A model generated the notes under the pieces. That model worked only from the letters and a program-made list of their open reading frames with translations, searched no databases and was not told where the DNA came from. The translations under genes were made by a program, and so were the position numbers. Of a DNA stretch of 30,703 nucleotides, positions 8,730 through 16,518 are shown piece after piece (the stretch's first letter is position 1; the number at the start of each line of letters is the position of its first letter). The stretch is from Lysobacterales bacterium (GTDB lineage Bacteria > Pseudomonadota > Gammaproteobacteria > Xanthomonadales > SZUA-36), in NCBI GenBank assembly GCA_029287515.1, contig JARFQZ010000271.1, forward strand, positions 1 through 30,703, written 5' to 3'.

Positions 8730-9176
8730 TTATTCTTTCTCTACCCGGTAGCCCTCGTGGCAGCCCTTGCAGGTTTTGAATACGGGTCCGGCTGCTGCTT
8801 TAAGCTCTTCCAGGCTCTGCGGGTTCGCCGCGACGGCCGCGTTGGCAGCATCCGAGAATTTCTTGAGCTCTGCATCGAAACCGGCTCGGTCCGTCCAGAT
8901 TTCTTTTTTCGCCTCGGTGTCGTAACCGGTTTCGGTGCCTTCCGGAAACAGGTCACCAAACTGGTCCGCAACTTCCACCCAGGCCTTGAAGCTCGCCATG
9001 GCCGTTTCCGCGTTGAACTCCACTTCGCCTTTGAGCATTCCCCCCACCGGCTTGGCCGCGTCCTTGGACTGCTCCATCAACTCATGGCGTTGTTCCTGGG
9101 GGCTGTCCCCGGCAACGAGCGGCGTGGCGGTGAACACCAGGAAAAGAGCGCTGATTACAAGTACAAGTCGAAACAT
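8730..9176 (-). CDS. Class II cytochrome c (cytochrome c'/c-556 type)
   Basis: A 148-residue periplasmic haem protein with a signal peptide (about residues 1-22, cut near LVAGD) and a four-helix-bundle body. The haem site CKGCHEGYR (136-144) is at the extreme C-terminus, as is standard for class II cytochromes. Helix A carries RHELMEQ; M34 falls where cytochromes c-556 have their sixth, methionine ligand, whereas true cytochromes c' have a non-ligating residue there. A low-spin electron carrier is therefore more likely than a five-coordinate NO-binding c' (inference). ATG 9176 is preceded by AGAGG seven bases upstream. It is the first gene of an operon with the dihaem cytochrome and MFS genes, and its promoter region contains an FNR-like box at 9253-9266. 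Confidence 0.92.
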   Translation of the reverse strand: MFRLVLVISALFLVFTATPLVAGDSPQEQRHELMEQSKDAAKPVGGMLKGEVEFNAETAMASFKAWVEVADQFGDLFPEGTETGYDTEAKKEIWTDRAGFDAELKKFSDAANAAVAANPQSLEELKAAAGPVFKTCKGCHEGYRVEKE

Positions 9177-9252
9177 TTTTAAACCTCTGATTGAATGAAA
9201 ACAGACTTACAGCAGCGAACTATAGTGCCTGAGGGCGGCACACGCTGTCCAC

Positions 9253-9266
9253 TTGACCTGAATCAA
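9253..9266. promoter_or_regulatory. FNR/ANR/DNR-type operator between the cytochrome and ppdK genes
   Basis: TTGAC-CTGA-ATCAA matches the CRP/FNR-family consensus TTGAT-N4-ATCAA at nine of ten half-site bases. It sits in the 162-base divergent region. Its centre (9259.5) lies 31.5 bases before the first base of a TATATT hexamer at 9291, close to the 29.5 expected for a class II activator site at -41.5. The bases where a -35 would lie (9268-9273) are poor, as expected for an activator-dependent promoter. On the other strand a TATAGT at 9219-9224 begins 35.5 bases from the centre, so the cytochrome gene could also respond. Confidence 0.6.
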
Positions 9267-9290
9267 CAAATGTAGGCAGTTTTGTCATCA

Positions 9291-9296
9291 TATATT
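9291..9296 (+). promoter_or_regulatory. -10 element of the probable ppdK promoter
   Basis: TATATT agrees with TATAAT at five of six positions, giving a start of transcription near 9301-9303 and a leader of about 36-38 bases before ATG 9339. No good -35 is present at the normal distance. The FNR-like box at 9253-9266 occupies the place of an activator overlapping the -35 region. Confidence 0.45.
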
Positions 9297-9338
9297 GGTA
9301 TGCTGTGCCCCTGAAAATTGCGCCTCCGGAGACGACTC

Positions 9339-12068
9339 ATGTCGAAAAAAACCTCAACACAAAAATACGTTTATCTTTTCAATGAATTCGATGAAGCGAA
9401 AGCCAAGTGCGATGGCGACTGGGAAGGCGTTCGCGGCCTGCTGGGCGGTAAAGGCGCCAACCTGCTGGACGCCACGCGCCTGGGTATCCCGGTCCCCCCC
9501 GGCTTTACCGTGACCACAGAGGGTTGTAACGACTACCTGGCAGCCGGAGAAAAATTTCCCGGCGAATCCTGGCAACAGATCCTCGATGCGGTGTCTGCGC
9601 TCGAGCAGCAGACCGGCAAAAAATTTGGTGATCCGGACAATCCCTTACTGGTCTCCTGCCGCTCGGGCGCAAAGTTCTCTATGCCCGGCATGATGGACAC
9701 TATTTTGAATATCGGCCTGACCGACGAAATCGTCGAGGTACTGGCTACACGCGCGCACCGGCCGCGCTTCGCCTGGGACATTTACCGCCGCCTGATACAT
9801 ATGTTCGGCAGTGTCGTCATGGGAGTGCCCGATGAGGTTTTCGAAGCAGTCATTACGGCGCAACGCCGTGAATCCGGCGTAAAGGCAGACACCGAACTCG
9901 ACGCCGCCGCCTGGAAGCGGGTGACCAAGCGGTTCAAGAAAATCATTCGTACCTATACCGGCAAAAAGTTCCCGTCCAACCCCCAGGAACAACTGCGCCT
10001 TGCCACCGAGGCCGTGTTCAAATCGTGGAATGGCAAGCGGGCCATTGATTACCGCAATGCCAGCAATATCCCACATGACCTGGGCACCGCGGTCAACATC
10101 CAGACCATGGTGTTCGGCAACATGGGGGAAGACTCCGCAACCGGTGTTTTCATGTCCCGTAACGCCACTACCGGCGAGCCGCACCTGGAAGGTGATTTCC
10201 TGATCAATGCCCAGGGAGAAGACGTGGTCGCCGGCACACGCCAGACCCTGCGCATCGCCGAGATGGGCGACGCCATGCCCGAGATGTACGAGGAACTGCG
10301 GCAGATTTCCAATCGGCTGGAAAAACACCACCGCAACATGCAGGACATGGAATTCACCGTCGAACAGGGCAAAATGTGGCTGCTGCAGACACGCGACGGC
10401 AAGCGTACCGCCCAGGCCGAGGTGCGAATCGCTGTAGACATGGTCAATGAGGGCTTGATCACGCGCGAAGAAGCCGTACAGCGGGTGAAAACGGACCAGG
10501 TGGATTTTTTCCTGCATCCGCAACTGGATCCGGAAGCGGTTAAAAGCATCAAGCCTATCGCAAAGGGGCTCAATGTTTCCCCGGGTGCAGCGGTCGGCGT
10601 AATCGCTTTCGAACCCGACCTGGCGGAACGCTGGGCCAATGAAGACGGCAAGAACGTGATACTGGTTCGTCCAGAGACACGGCCGGACGACGTGCATGGC
10701 ATGCTTGCCGCCAAGGGGGTTGTGACCTCCAAGGGTGGCAGGACCAGTCACGCAGCGCTGGTGGCTCGACAATTCGGCAAACCTGCCGTCGTGGGTGTCG
10801 AGGAAATTGAAATCGACCTGGACAATCACCTGATGCACGTGGGCGAGGACATCGTCATAAGGGAAGGCGAATACCTGTCCATCGATGGCAACATGGGTAC
10901 TGTCTACCATGCCAACCTGCCGACCGTGGAACCGGACATCAAGGACCCGTACCTGTTGAAAATACTCGACTGGGCGGACGAATTCCGTAAACTCGGTGTC
11001 CGCGCCAATGCCGACTACCCAAGCGATGCCCAGCGGGCCCGCGATTATGGCGCCGAGGGTATCGGCCTGTGTCGCACCGAGCACATGTTCTTCGCCGAGG
11101 ACCGCCTGCCGATCATGCAGCGCATGATCACAGCGAGTACCGAGGCTGAGCGAAATGAAGCAATTGCCGGTTTGATGCCGATGCAGCGCACTGATTTCGA
11201 AGGCCTGTTCCGCGCCATGGAAGGTCAGCCCGTCATTATCCGGCTGCTCGATCCGCCGCTGCACGAATTCCTGCCATCGTCACACGAACTGATGCTGGAA
11301 CTGACGGATCTCAAGCTGCGGATGCAGCACCTGACCAGCCTTAAGGAACTGGACGCCGCACTCGAGGAAATCGAAGCCAAAACGCACCTGCTGGAGCGGG
11401 TCGAGACACTGCATGAATCCAATCCGATGCTTGGCACCCGCGGCGTCCGCCTCGGCATGCTGATTCCGGGCCTTTACCAGATGCAGGTCAGGGCGATATT
11501 CGAAGCGGCTGCACGCTGTGCCGAAGACGGCATCGACGTTCATCCCGAGGTGATGATCCCGCTGGTTTCGCACGTCGGTGAACTGGATGCCATGGTCGGG
11601 CCGTTGACCCGGATTGCCGAAAAAGTGCTGGCCGAAGCGGGTGTGAAGGTTCCGATGATGTTTGGGACCATGATCGAAATTCCGCGCGCAGCACTGACAG
11701 CAGGCGAAATTGCCGGCCCGGCCGAATTCTTTTCATTCGGCACCAATGACCTGACCCAAACCACCTATGGCATCTCCCGTGATGACGCCGAGACCGGTTT
11801 CCTGGTGCATTACCTGCAGACGCGCATGCTGACGGATAATCCGTTCACCAGCATTGATCCGGAAGGCGTGGGCAGGCTGATGCAAATTGCGATCGACGAA
11901 GGGCGCAAGTCCCGCAAATCGCTGGAAATCGGTGTGTGCGGTGAGCACGGCGGCGATCCGAAGAGCATCCATTTATGTCACCAGTTGGGCGTGGACTACG
12001 TGTCGTGCTCACCGTTCCGGGTGCCGATCGCCAGGCTGGCCGCTGCGCACGCCGCACTGGCTGGCTGA
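9339..12068 (+). CDS. ppdK: Pyruvate, phosphate dikinase
   Basis: PPDK reversibly converts pyruvate, ATP and phosphate to PEP, AMP and pyrophosphate, in the cytosol. The 909-residue product has the three expected domains. The N-terminal ATP-grasp part starts with GGKGANLLDATRLGIPVPPG and contains SCRSGAKFSMPGMMDTILN. The swivelling phosphohistidine domain has GGRTSHAALVARQFGKPAVVG with catalytic H471. The C-terminal TIM barrel for PEP/pyruvate has GIGLCRTEHMFF, FGTMIEIPRAAL, SFGTNDLTQTTYG and GVCGEHGGDP with catalytic C867. Length and motifs are those of a complete, active enzyme. ATG 9339 has GGAG seven bases upstream (9328-9331); an in-frame TTG at 9318 is less likely. It stands alone and is followed by two hairpins. 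No dedicated PPDK kinase/phosphatase regulator is present. An FNR-like promoter suggests higher expression at low oxygen, where the pyrophosphate-linked reaction can save or make ATP (inference). Confidence 0.97.
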   Translation: MSKKTSTQKYVYLFNEFDEAKAKCDGDWEGVRGLLGGKGANLLDATRLGIPVPPGFTVTTEGCNDYLAAGEKFPGESWQQILDAVSALEQQTGKKFGDPDNPLLVSCRSGAKFSMPGMMDTILNIGLTDEIVEVLATRAHRPRFAWDIYRRLIHMFGSVVMGVPDEVFEAVITAQRRESGVKADTELDAAAWKRVTKRFKKIIRTYTGKKFPSNPQEQLRLATEAVFKSWNGKRAIDYRNASNIPHDLGTAVNIQTMVFGNMGEDSATGVFMSRNATTGEPHLEGDFLINAQGEDVVAGTRQTLRIAEMGDAMPEMYEELRQISNRLEKHHRNMQDMEFTVEQGKMWLLQTRDGKRTAQAEVRIAVDMVNEGLITREEAVQRVKTDQVDFFLHPQLDPEAVKSIKPIAKGLNVSPGAAVGVIAFEPDLAERWANEDGKNVILVRPETRPDDVHGMLAAKGVVTSKGGRTSHAALVARQFGKPAVVGVEEIEIDLDNHLMHVGEDIVIREGEYLSIDGNMGTVYHANLPTVEPDIKDPYLLKILDWADEFRKLGVRANADYPSDAQRARDYGAEGIGLCRTEHMFFAEDRLPIMQRMITASTEAERNEAIAGLMPMQRTDFEGLFRAMEGQPVIIRLLDPPLHEFLPSSHELMLELTDLKLRMQHLTSLKELDAALEEIEAKTHLLERVETLHESNPMLGTRGVRLGMLIPGLYQMQVRAIFEAAARCAEDGIDVHPEVMIPLVSHVGELDAMVGPLTRIAEKVLAEAGVKVPMMFGTMIEIPRAALTAGEIAGPAEFFSFGTNDLTQTTYGISRDDAETGFLVHYLQTRMLTDNPFTSIDPEGVGRLMQIAIDEGRKSRKSLEIGVCGEHGGDPKSIHLCHQLGVDYVSCSPFRVPIARLAAAHAALAG

Positions 12069-12081
12069 CAAGCACTGGCTA

Positions 12082-12112
12082 ACCGGCGAAGCCGCATTCA
12101 GGCTTCGCCGGT
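12082..12112. terminator. Perfect 12-bp stem hairpin after ppdK
   Basis: ACCGGCGAAGCC (12082-12093) and its exact complement GGCTTCGCCGGT (12101-12112) enclose the seven-base loop GCATTCA. It lies 14 bases after the ppdK stop, in the gap between convergent genes, so it may end or stabilise transcripts from either side. There is no T-run after it on either strand, so it is not a textbook intrinsic terminator. A REP-type palindrome is an alternative. Confidence 0.5.
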
Positions 12113-12121
12113 AGCAGGGAA

Positions 12122-12187
12122 GTGCCGGCAATGGAAGGATTGCGGTTTCGCTGAGAGCGAAGAAGCGATCCTGGAATGCCGCAGCAC
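12122..12187. repeat. Long imperfect palindrome, structured intergenic element
   Basis: Sixty-six bases that fold back on themselves in four stacked stems. GTGC (12122-12125) pairs with GCAC (12184-12187), CGGCA (12126-12130) with TGCCG (12177-12181), GGATTGC (12137-12143) with GCGATCC (12165-12171, one G-U pair), and TTCGCT (12147-12152) with AGCGAA (12156-12161) around a GAG loop. The internal loops are nearly symmetrical. It could be a dispersed palindromic repeat, a structured RNA, or a bidirectional transcription or mRNA-decay barrier between ppdK and the facing GST gene. I saw no second copy in this window. Confidence 0.5.
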
Positions 12188-12202
12188 GTGAGACGCTTTA
12201 GC

Positions 12203-12820
12203 TTAACCACCGAGTTCGCTGTCCCGCGCCAGCGCCTTAACGCAGGCCGGGCGCTCTGAACAACGATCGCCGTATTCACTGAGAATGTTGCTGTCGGGCA
12301 GAATGCCGAACATCTTCATAAAGTAGACCGATGAGCCGACCAGCACATCGGCGGCGCTGAATTTCTCACCCATAAGCCACGGCCCCTCTCGCAGGCCGTC
12401 CTCCAGCACTTCTATCATGGTATCGAAGTTGCCCCAACCCGAAGAAGCCCTGGAAACCTCCATGCCGGTGAAACGCTCCATCATGGCTGGCTCGATGACA
12501 CCGGGGGTGAAGGTCATCCAGTAGAGATATTTTCCGCGCGCCGGATGATCGATGGCGGGCGCCAGTCCGGAAGCGGGATAGCGGTCACACAGATACAGTG
12601 CAATGGCGGATGAATCGGCCAGGCTGACCGTGCCTGTCTCCGTGGTGTCCATTATCGCCGGCACCTTGCCCATCGGGCTGGCCGCGGCAAAATCGGGGTC
12701 CGAACGTGCGTCCGGCTTGCGTATGTCGATCAATCTGACCTCGAATGGCTCATTCATTTCTTCGAGCAACCACAATATCCGGGAAGCCCTGGTTTGGGGG
12801 CACCAGAACAGCGTAATCAT
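12203..12820 (-). CDS. Glutathione S-transferase family protein
   Basis: A 205-residue cytosolic protein of normal GST length. The N-terminal thioredoxin-fold half begins MITLFWCPQTRASRILWLLE, a close match to the SP.TRASR.LWLLEE start of bacterial beta/theta-like GSTs. MGKVPAI carries the conserved cis-proline, and LADSSAIALYL is the (E/D)S turn that holds the gamma-glutamyl group of glutathione. The helical C-terminal half includes GPWLMGEKFSAADVLVGSSV with the N-capping box Asp of the GST fold. These enzymes conjugate glutathione to electrophiles or reduce peroxides; the substrate here is unknown. It starts 22 bases after the MFS gene and is the last gene of the fabH-like operon. It is unrelated in architecture to the membrane-anchored GST-like protein at 5769-6713. 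Confidence 0.92.
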   Translation of the reverse strand: MITLFWCPQTRASRILWLLEEMNEPFEVRLIDIRKPDARSDPDFAAASPMGKVPAIMDTTETGTVSLADSSAIALYLCDRYPASGLAPAIDHPARGKYLYWMTFTPGVIEPAMMERFTGMEVSRASSGWGNFDTMIEVLEDGLREGPWLMGEKFSAADVLVGSSVYFMKMFGILPDSNILSEYGDRCSERPACVKALARDSELGG

Positions 12821-12842
12821 TGAAATCCTCCTCGCAGTGCGG

Positions 12843-14051
12843 TCACGTGGCCCTGGCCAGTGCAGGGATGGTCCTGCGCAGCCTCATATACATTACAGCG
12901 TATATCACCAGCCCGATAATTGCTGCGCCGGCGCACATGATGAACACGTTACTGTAGCCAAGCCCCGCACCCAGGATTGAAGCCGCCAGGTTCGGGCCGA
13001 CGATTTGCCCCAGCCCCTGGGCGCCCGGCATCAGCGAAGCGAACGACCCGGTCCGGTCAACATTGGCCACCGTCGCCATCTGGTACACGTCGACGAAAAT
13101 CCACAACAGGTTGAAACTGAACATGCTGATCAGGATGTTCACGTCATTGATACCAAAACTCAGCATGCCCACCACCATCGCCATGCTGAACAGCGCAATC
13201 AACAACGGTCGGGCCAGTCCGAAGCGATTGCTGATCACGGTCGCCACCGCGCAGCCCACCAGGCTGAACAGGGAAGTCCATACCAGCAGGCGGCCGACGT
13301 ACTGGTCGTTGATTCCGGCATCCAGCGCAGCCAGCTCTATATAAGTCCAGTAAGACCCGATATTGATGTAGGTGAAAAAAATGGCGGCCAGTACCAGCCA
13401 GGGAATATAGTTCGGGACCCTGGCCAGCGGGTACTCCCCTGCTTCAGAGGGCTCTGCCTGTGGCAACGGACGGGCCGGCACCCAGTGAAGAAAGGGCAAG
13501 CCGGCCACGTAGCATGCAATGAACGCCAGGTAAATGCCGTTCATGGACAACATCGGAAGCACTTGCATTTCCAACGCCTGCGAAAAAGCGAAAGCAAACA
13601 ACATCAGGTTGAATGCCCGGGCGGGATTACTGCTGCCGCCAAGCGTTGCGACGGCAACTGCAGTATAGATACCGCTGCCCAGACCTGCGCCCACCCGCAG
13701 CCACAACACGGTTTCGTAATCGATGAAGACCATGCACAGCCCGTTGCTGGCTATAACGATGGCCACACTGATCAAAACCAGTGCGCGGCGATTCATCCGG
13801 GCGACCAGAAGAGACGCAATGACGGCCCCCAACGATAATCCGCCGAGGTCCGCCCCGGCCACGCGGCCAACCTGCTCTTCGGTAAACCCGAGTAGTTCAA
13901 CCCAGGCGGTGCTGATTACAGGTACGCCAACCAGCACGGCATAACCGACCAGGGTCATGTACAAAGAGATGCTAATGGAGCGCCAGCCGTCGAACACCGT
14001 TGGCTGCAGGGAATCTTTGAGTTGCTTAGCCCGTGTGCTTGATTGCGTCAC
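12843..14051 (-). CDS. MFS transporter
   Basis: A 402-residue major-facilitator protein with about 12 hydrophobic segments. Helix 1 (SISLYMTLVGYAVLVGVPVI) and a loop 2-3 GADLGGLSLGAVIASLLVAR are followed by helix 4 LWLRVGAGLGSGIYTAVAVA. The second half has GRLLVWTSLFSLVGCAVATV and PGAQGLGQIVGPNLAASILG. Substrate unknown. The likely start is a GTG at 14051, 26 bases inside the end of the fabH-like gene, with GGA eight bases upstream; no ATG occurs before the first membrane helix. The overlap implies translational coupling with the ketoacyl synthase, so an efflux role for a product of that pathway is possible but unproven. Confidence 0.85.
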   Translation of the reverse strand: MTQSSTRAKQLKDSLQPTVFDGWRSISISLYMTLVGYAVLVGVPVISTAWVELLGFTEEQVGRVAGADLGGLSLGAVIASLLVARMNRRALVLISVAIVIASNGLCMVFIDYETVLWLRVGAGLGSGIYTAVAVATLGGSSNPARAFNLMLFAFAFSQALEMQVLPMLSMNGIYLAFIACYVAGLPFLHWVPARPLPQAEPSEAGEYPLARVPNYIPWLVLAAIFFTYINIGSYWTYIELAALDAGINDQYVGRLLVWTSLFSLVGCAVATVISNRFGLARPLLIALFSMAMVVGMLSFGINDVNILISMFSFNLLWIFVDVYQMATVANVDRTGSFASLMPGAQGLGQIVGPNLAASILGAGLGYSNVFIMCAGAAIIGLVIYAVMYMRLRRTIPALARAT

Positions 14052-15096
14052 TCATGATTTCCAGGGCAGTTTGCTCACAGGGTGGCAATTCAGCATCACT
14101 TTCCGCGAGGGGCGTAACGCGCTCACCCCAGCGGATCAGACCTGCCCCGCGAGTCAACCCGGCGCCGAATGCAGCCAACAGCAGATTATCGCCAGGCTTG
14201 ATCCTGCCTTCCGCGAGCAGTTCGCACAACGCGACCGGGATGGTGGCCGCAGATGTATTGCCGTAATGCTGAATGTTCAGCGCAACCTGGGACATCGGCA
14301 CGCCCAGGTGGTGCGCCAGCGACTCGATAATCCTCGCATTGGCCTGGTGAGGGATGATGACGTCGATGTCTTCGTTGCTCATCTTCAGTTCTGACATCAC
14401 CAGCTTGATTTCCCGCGCCATGCCACGCACAGCCCGGCGGAATATCTCACGTCCGTCGAAGCTGACGTTGAACTTGTGATAGTCCTTGATAAAACGATCT
14501 CCGGCCGTTCCGAAATTGGGCACCAGCAATGCCTCGAGCACCTCACCCTCGCAACCCAGGTGGCTGGCCAGCAAGCCGGATTCTTCCTCGCTGGGCTCCA
14601 GCAGGACAGCGCCCGCACCATCACCGAACAGCACCGCGGTGTCCCTCAGCGACCAGTTCAGAAACCAGGTAATTCTCTCGCCGCCGATCACCAGCGCTTT
14701 TTTATAACCCGCAGCCCGCATCATGGCAGTGGCCACTTCCAGGCTGTAGATGAAGCCGCTGCATCCTGCGTTCAGGTCCATCACCGCCGCGTTGGCAGCG
14801 CCCATCTTTTTCTGCACGTGGGCGGCCGTACTGGGGATTACGGTGTCCGGTGTACAGGTCGCGACAATCAGCAGGTCAACCTCTTCCGGCTCTGCCGCCG
14901 CCGCCGCGAGCGCCCGAAATCCGGCCACTGCCGCCAGGTCGCTCATCGGAACGTGGGAAACACGGCGTTCGCTGATCCCGGTGCGCGTTTTGATCCACTC
15001 ATCGGTGGTATCCAGCACAGTTGCCATGTCTTCGTTGGTCATCACTGCAGGCGGCATGCACTTGCCCCAGCCGGTAATGTTCGCGTATTTTGCCAT
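14026..15096 (-). CDS. Beta-ketoacyl-ACP synthase III (FabH-like)
   Basis: KAS III enzymes condense an acyl-CoA with malonyl-ACP to start a fatty-acid or polyketide chain. The 356-residue product has the full catalytic triad at nearly the E. coli positions: C112 in DLNAGCSGF, H250 in IIPHQANARI and N280 in HYGNTSAATIP. Other family marks are TDEWIKTRTGISERR near the N-terminus and LFGDGAGAVLL at 156-166. It is about 40 residues longer than E. coli FabH, with much of the extra in a C-terminal tail after GLIRWGERV. ATG 15096 was chosen; the open frame continues upstream but would cross the divergent promoter region. No fabD, fabG, acpP or plsX is adjacent. It is therefore a stand-alone KAS III, either the housekeeping enzyme or a specialised paralogue, co-transcribed with an MFS carrier and a GST. 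Confidence 0.9.
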   Translation of the reverse strand: MAKYANITGWGKCMPPAVMTNEDMATVLDTTDEWIKTRTGISERRVSHVPMSDLAAVAGFRALAAAAAEPEEVDLLIVATCTPDTVIPSTAAHVQKKMGAANAAVMDLNAGCSGFIYSLEVATAMMRAAGYKKALVIGGERITWFLNWSLRDTAVLFGDGAGAVLLEPSEEESGLLASHLGCEGEVLEALLVPNFGTAGDRFIKDYHKFNVSFDGREIFRRAVRGMAREIKLVMSELKMSNEDIDVIIPHQANARIIESLAHHLGVPMSQVALNIQHYGNTSAATIPVALCELLAEGRIKPGDNLLLAAFGAGLTRGAGLIRWGERVTPLAESDAELPPCEQTALEIMSDAIKHTG

Positions 15097-15168
15097 CACC
15101 CAGATCTCGTTATGCTTATCCGCGCAGACTATCAGTGAACCGGACAAATCACAATTAGGAACACACAT

Positions 15169-16518
15169 ATGAAGAACTCTCCGCTGGCCAGCCTCCTTGA
15201 ACAAAATCCCCGAATCGAAACGGTGGAAATGGTGCTCACAGATCTGAACGGTATCTACCGCGGGAAGTGGGTACCGGTCGGAGCTGCAAAAAAGGTTCTC
15301 GATGGTAAGTTCAAGATTCCATTGACGGCTGTTTCACCTGATATCTGGGGCCGGGACGTTCCCTCCCTGTGCGAAAAAACCGGTGATGGCGACGGAATTT
15401 GCGAGGCTATCGAGGAAACAGCACGGCTGCTACCCTGGTTATCCCGTCCTACGGCGCAAGTGTTTCTGCAACTTAACCTGGAGGACGGCACGCCGTGGGC
15501 GTTCGATCCCCGTGTCGTCCTGAAAAATGTCTACGACAGGTTCAGGGCGAAGGGACTTAAGCCGGTGTGTGCGCCTGAACTGGAGTTCTACCTGTTCGGA
15601 GAAAACCGCGACCGCGATGGGAAACCCAGGATACCGGCGACCCGGGTCAACGGCCAGTGCCAGATCGGTGGACAGCTTTACAGCACCGAAGTCATGCAGG
15701 AAACCGCCACGCTGATGCACGAAATCCGTGAAACCTGTGAACAGATGTCTGTGCCACTGGACGGCCTGCTCAAGGAGCTTGCGCCAGGTCAGTATGAGCT
15801 CAACCTTCATCATGTGGATGATCCCCTGCATGCCGCGGACAACGCGCAGTTACTGAAGCAGATCATCAAAAGCGTCTCCCGCAAACACGGCTATATTGCG
15901 AGTTTCATGGCCAAGCCTTTCGGTGACCGGGACGGCAATGGTTTCCATACGCACGTCAGCGTGCTGGATGGAGACGGCAAAAACATTTTCGACGATGGCA
16001 CCGAAAAAGGCAGCGACAGGCTGAGGCAGGCGATCGCCGGGTTGGCGGAGGCGATGCCCTCGTCCATGCTGATTTTCGCGCCGCACCTCAATTCCTGGCG
16101 ACGTCTGCAAACCGGCGTGCACGGACCGCTGGCGCCCACCTGGGGTTATGAGAACCGCTTTGTGGCCATGCGGATTCCGAACGGCGAAGGCGACGCCCGG
16201 CGGATCGAGCACCGTATCGCCGGAGCAGACGCCAACCCATACCTGTCGCTGGCGGTAATTCTTGCCGGCATCCTGCATGGCATCGAAAACAAATTGCAGG
16301 CGGCGCCACCGTCCGAGGCGGGACCGGAGAAACCGGATGCCGTGTTGCCGGCCAGTTGGGACGCTGCTCTCAGTGCTTTTCAGGATTCTGAATTCATCGC
16401 CGAGAACCTGGGGAGGGATTTTCGGCACGCATTTGCCGAGATCAAGCGGGTAGAACAACAGGAATTCTCGGCGGCTGTCACACCGCTCGAATACGATACC
16501 TGCCTGGTTTTGGCCTGA
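15169..16518 (+). CDS. Glutamine synthetase-family protein (gamma-glutamylpolyamine synthetase-like)
   Basis: A 449-residue ATP-dependent ligase of the glutamine synthetase fold, closer to PuuA-type gamma-glutamylputrescine synthetases than to GlnA. The N-terminal beta-grasp contains VLTDLNGIYRGKWVPV. The catalytic barrel has CAPELEFYLFGE (metal-binding glutamates), LKELAPGQYELNLHH, GNGFHTHVSVLDGDGKNIF (ATP-binding segment), NRFVAMRIPNGEGDARRIEH and HRIAGADANPYL (substrate and transition-state arginines). The adenylylated tyrosine region of GlnA is not evident. PuuA joins glutamate to putrescine for catabolism; other members use ethanolamine, spermine or amino acids, and no puuBCD partners lie beside it, so the amine is unknown. 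ATG 15169 is preceded by TTAGGA. It diverges from the fabH-like gene across 72 bases. Confidence 0.88.
   Translation: MKNSPLASLLEQNPRIETVEMVLTDLNGIYRGKWVPVGAAKKVLDGKFKIPLTAVSPDIWGRDVPSLCEKTGDGDGICEAIEETARLLPWLSRPTAQVFLQLNLEDGTPWAFDPRVVLKNVYDRFRAKGLKPVCAPELEFYLFGENRDRDGKPRIPATRVNGQCQIGGQLYSTEVMQETATLMHEIRETCEQMSVPLDGLLKELAPGQYELNLHHVDDPLHAADNAQLLKQIIKSVSRKHGYIASFMAKPFGDRDGNGFHTHVSVLDGDGKNIFDDGTEKGSDRLRQAIAGLAEAMPSSMLIFAPHLNSWRRLQTGVHGPLAPTWGYENRFVAMRIPNGEGDARRIEHRIAGADANPYLSLAVILAGILHGIENKLQAAPPSEAGPEKPDAVLPASWDAALSAFQDSEFIAENLGRDFRHAFAEIKRVEQQEFSAAVTPLEYDTCLVLA

Noticed and set aside
8661..9182. Plus-strand frame of 173 codons opposite the class II cytochrome
   Set aside because: The minus strand encodes a signal peptide, a helix bundle and CKGCH in order; the plus-strand product has no recognisable features.
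9318..9338. TTG start seven codons upstream for ppdK
   Set aside because: ATG 9339 has GGAG at ideal spacing. The extra residues MRLRRRL come from the ribosome-site region itself.
9645..11264. Open frame of 539 codons on the minus strand inside ppdK
   Set aside because: It lies wholly antisense to a gene with complete catalytic motifs, and its translation shows no family features. Long antisense frames are expected in GC-rich coding DNA.
13005..13838. Open frame of 277 codons on the plus strand within the MFS gene
   Set aside because: Antisense to a clear membrane transporter; its translation is rich in His, Gln and Arg, typical of a shadow frame.
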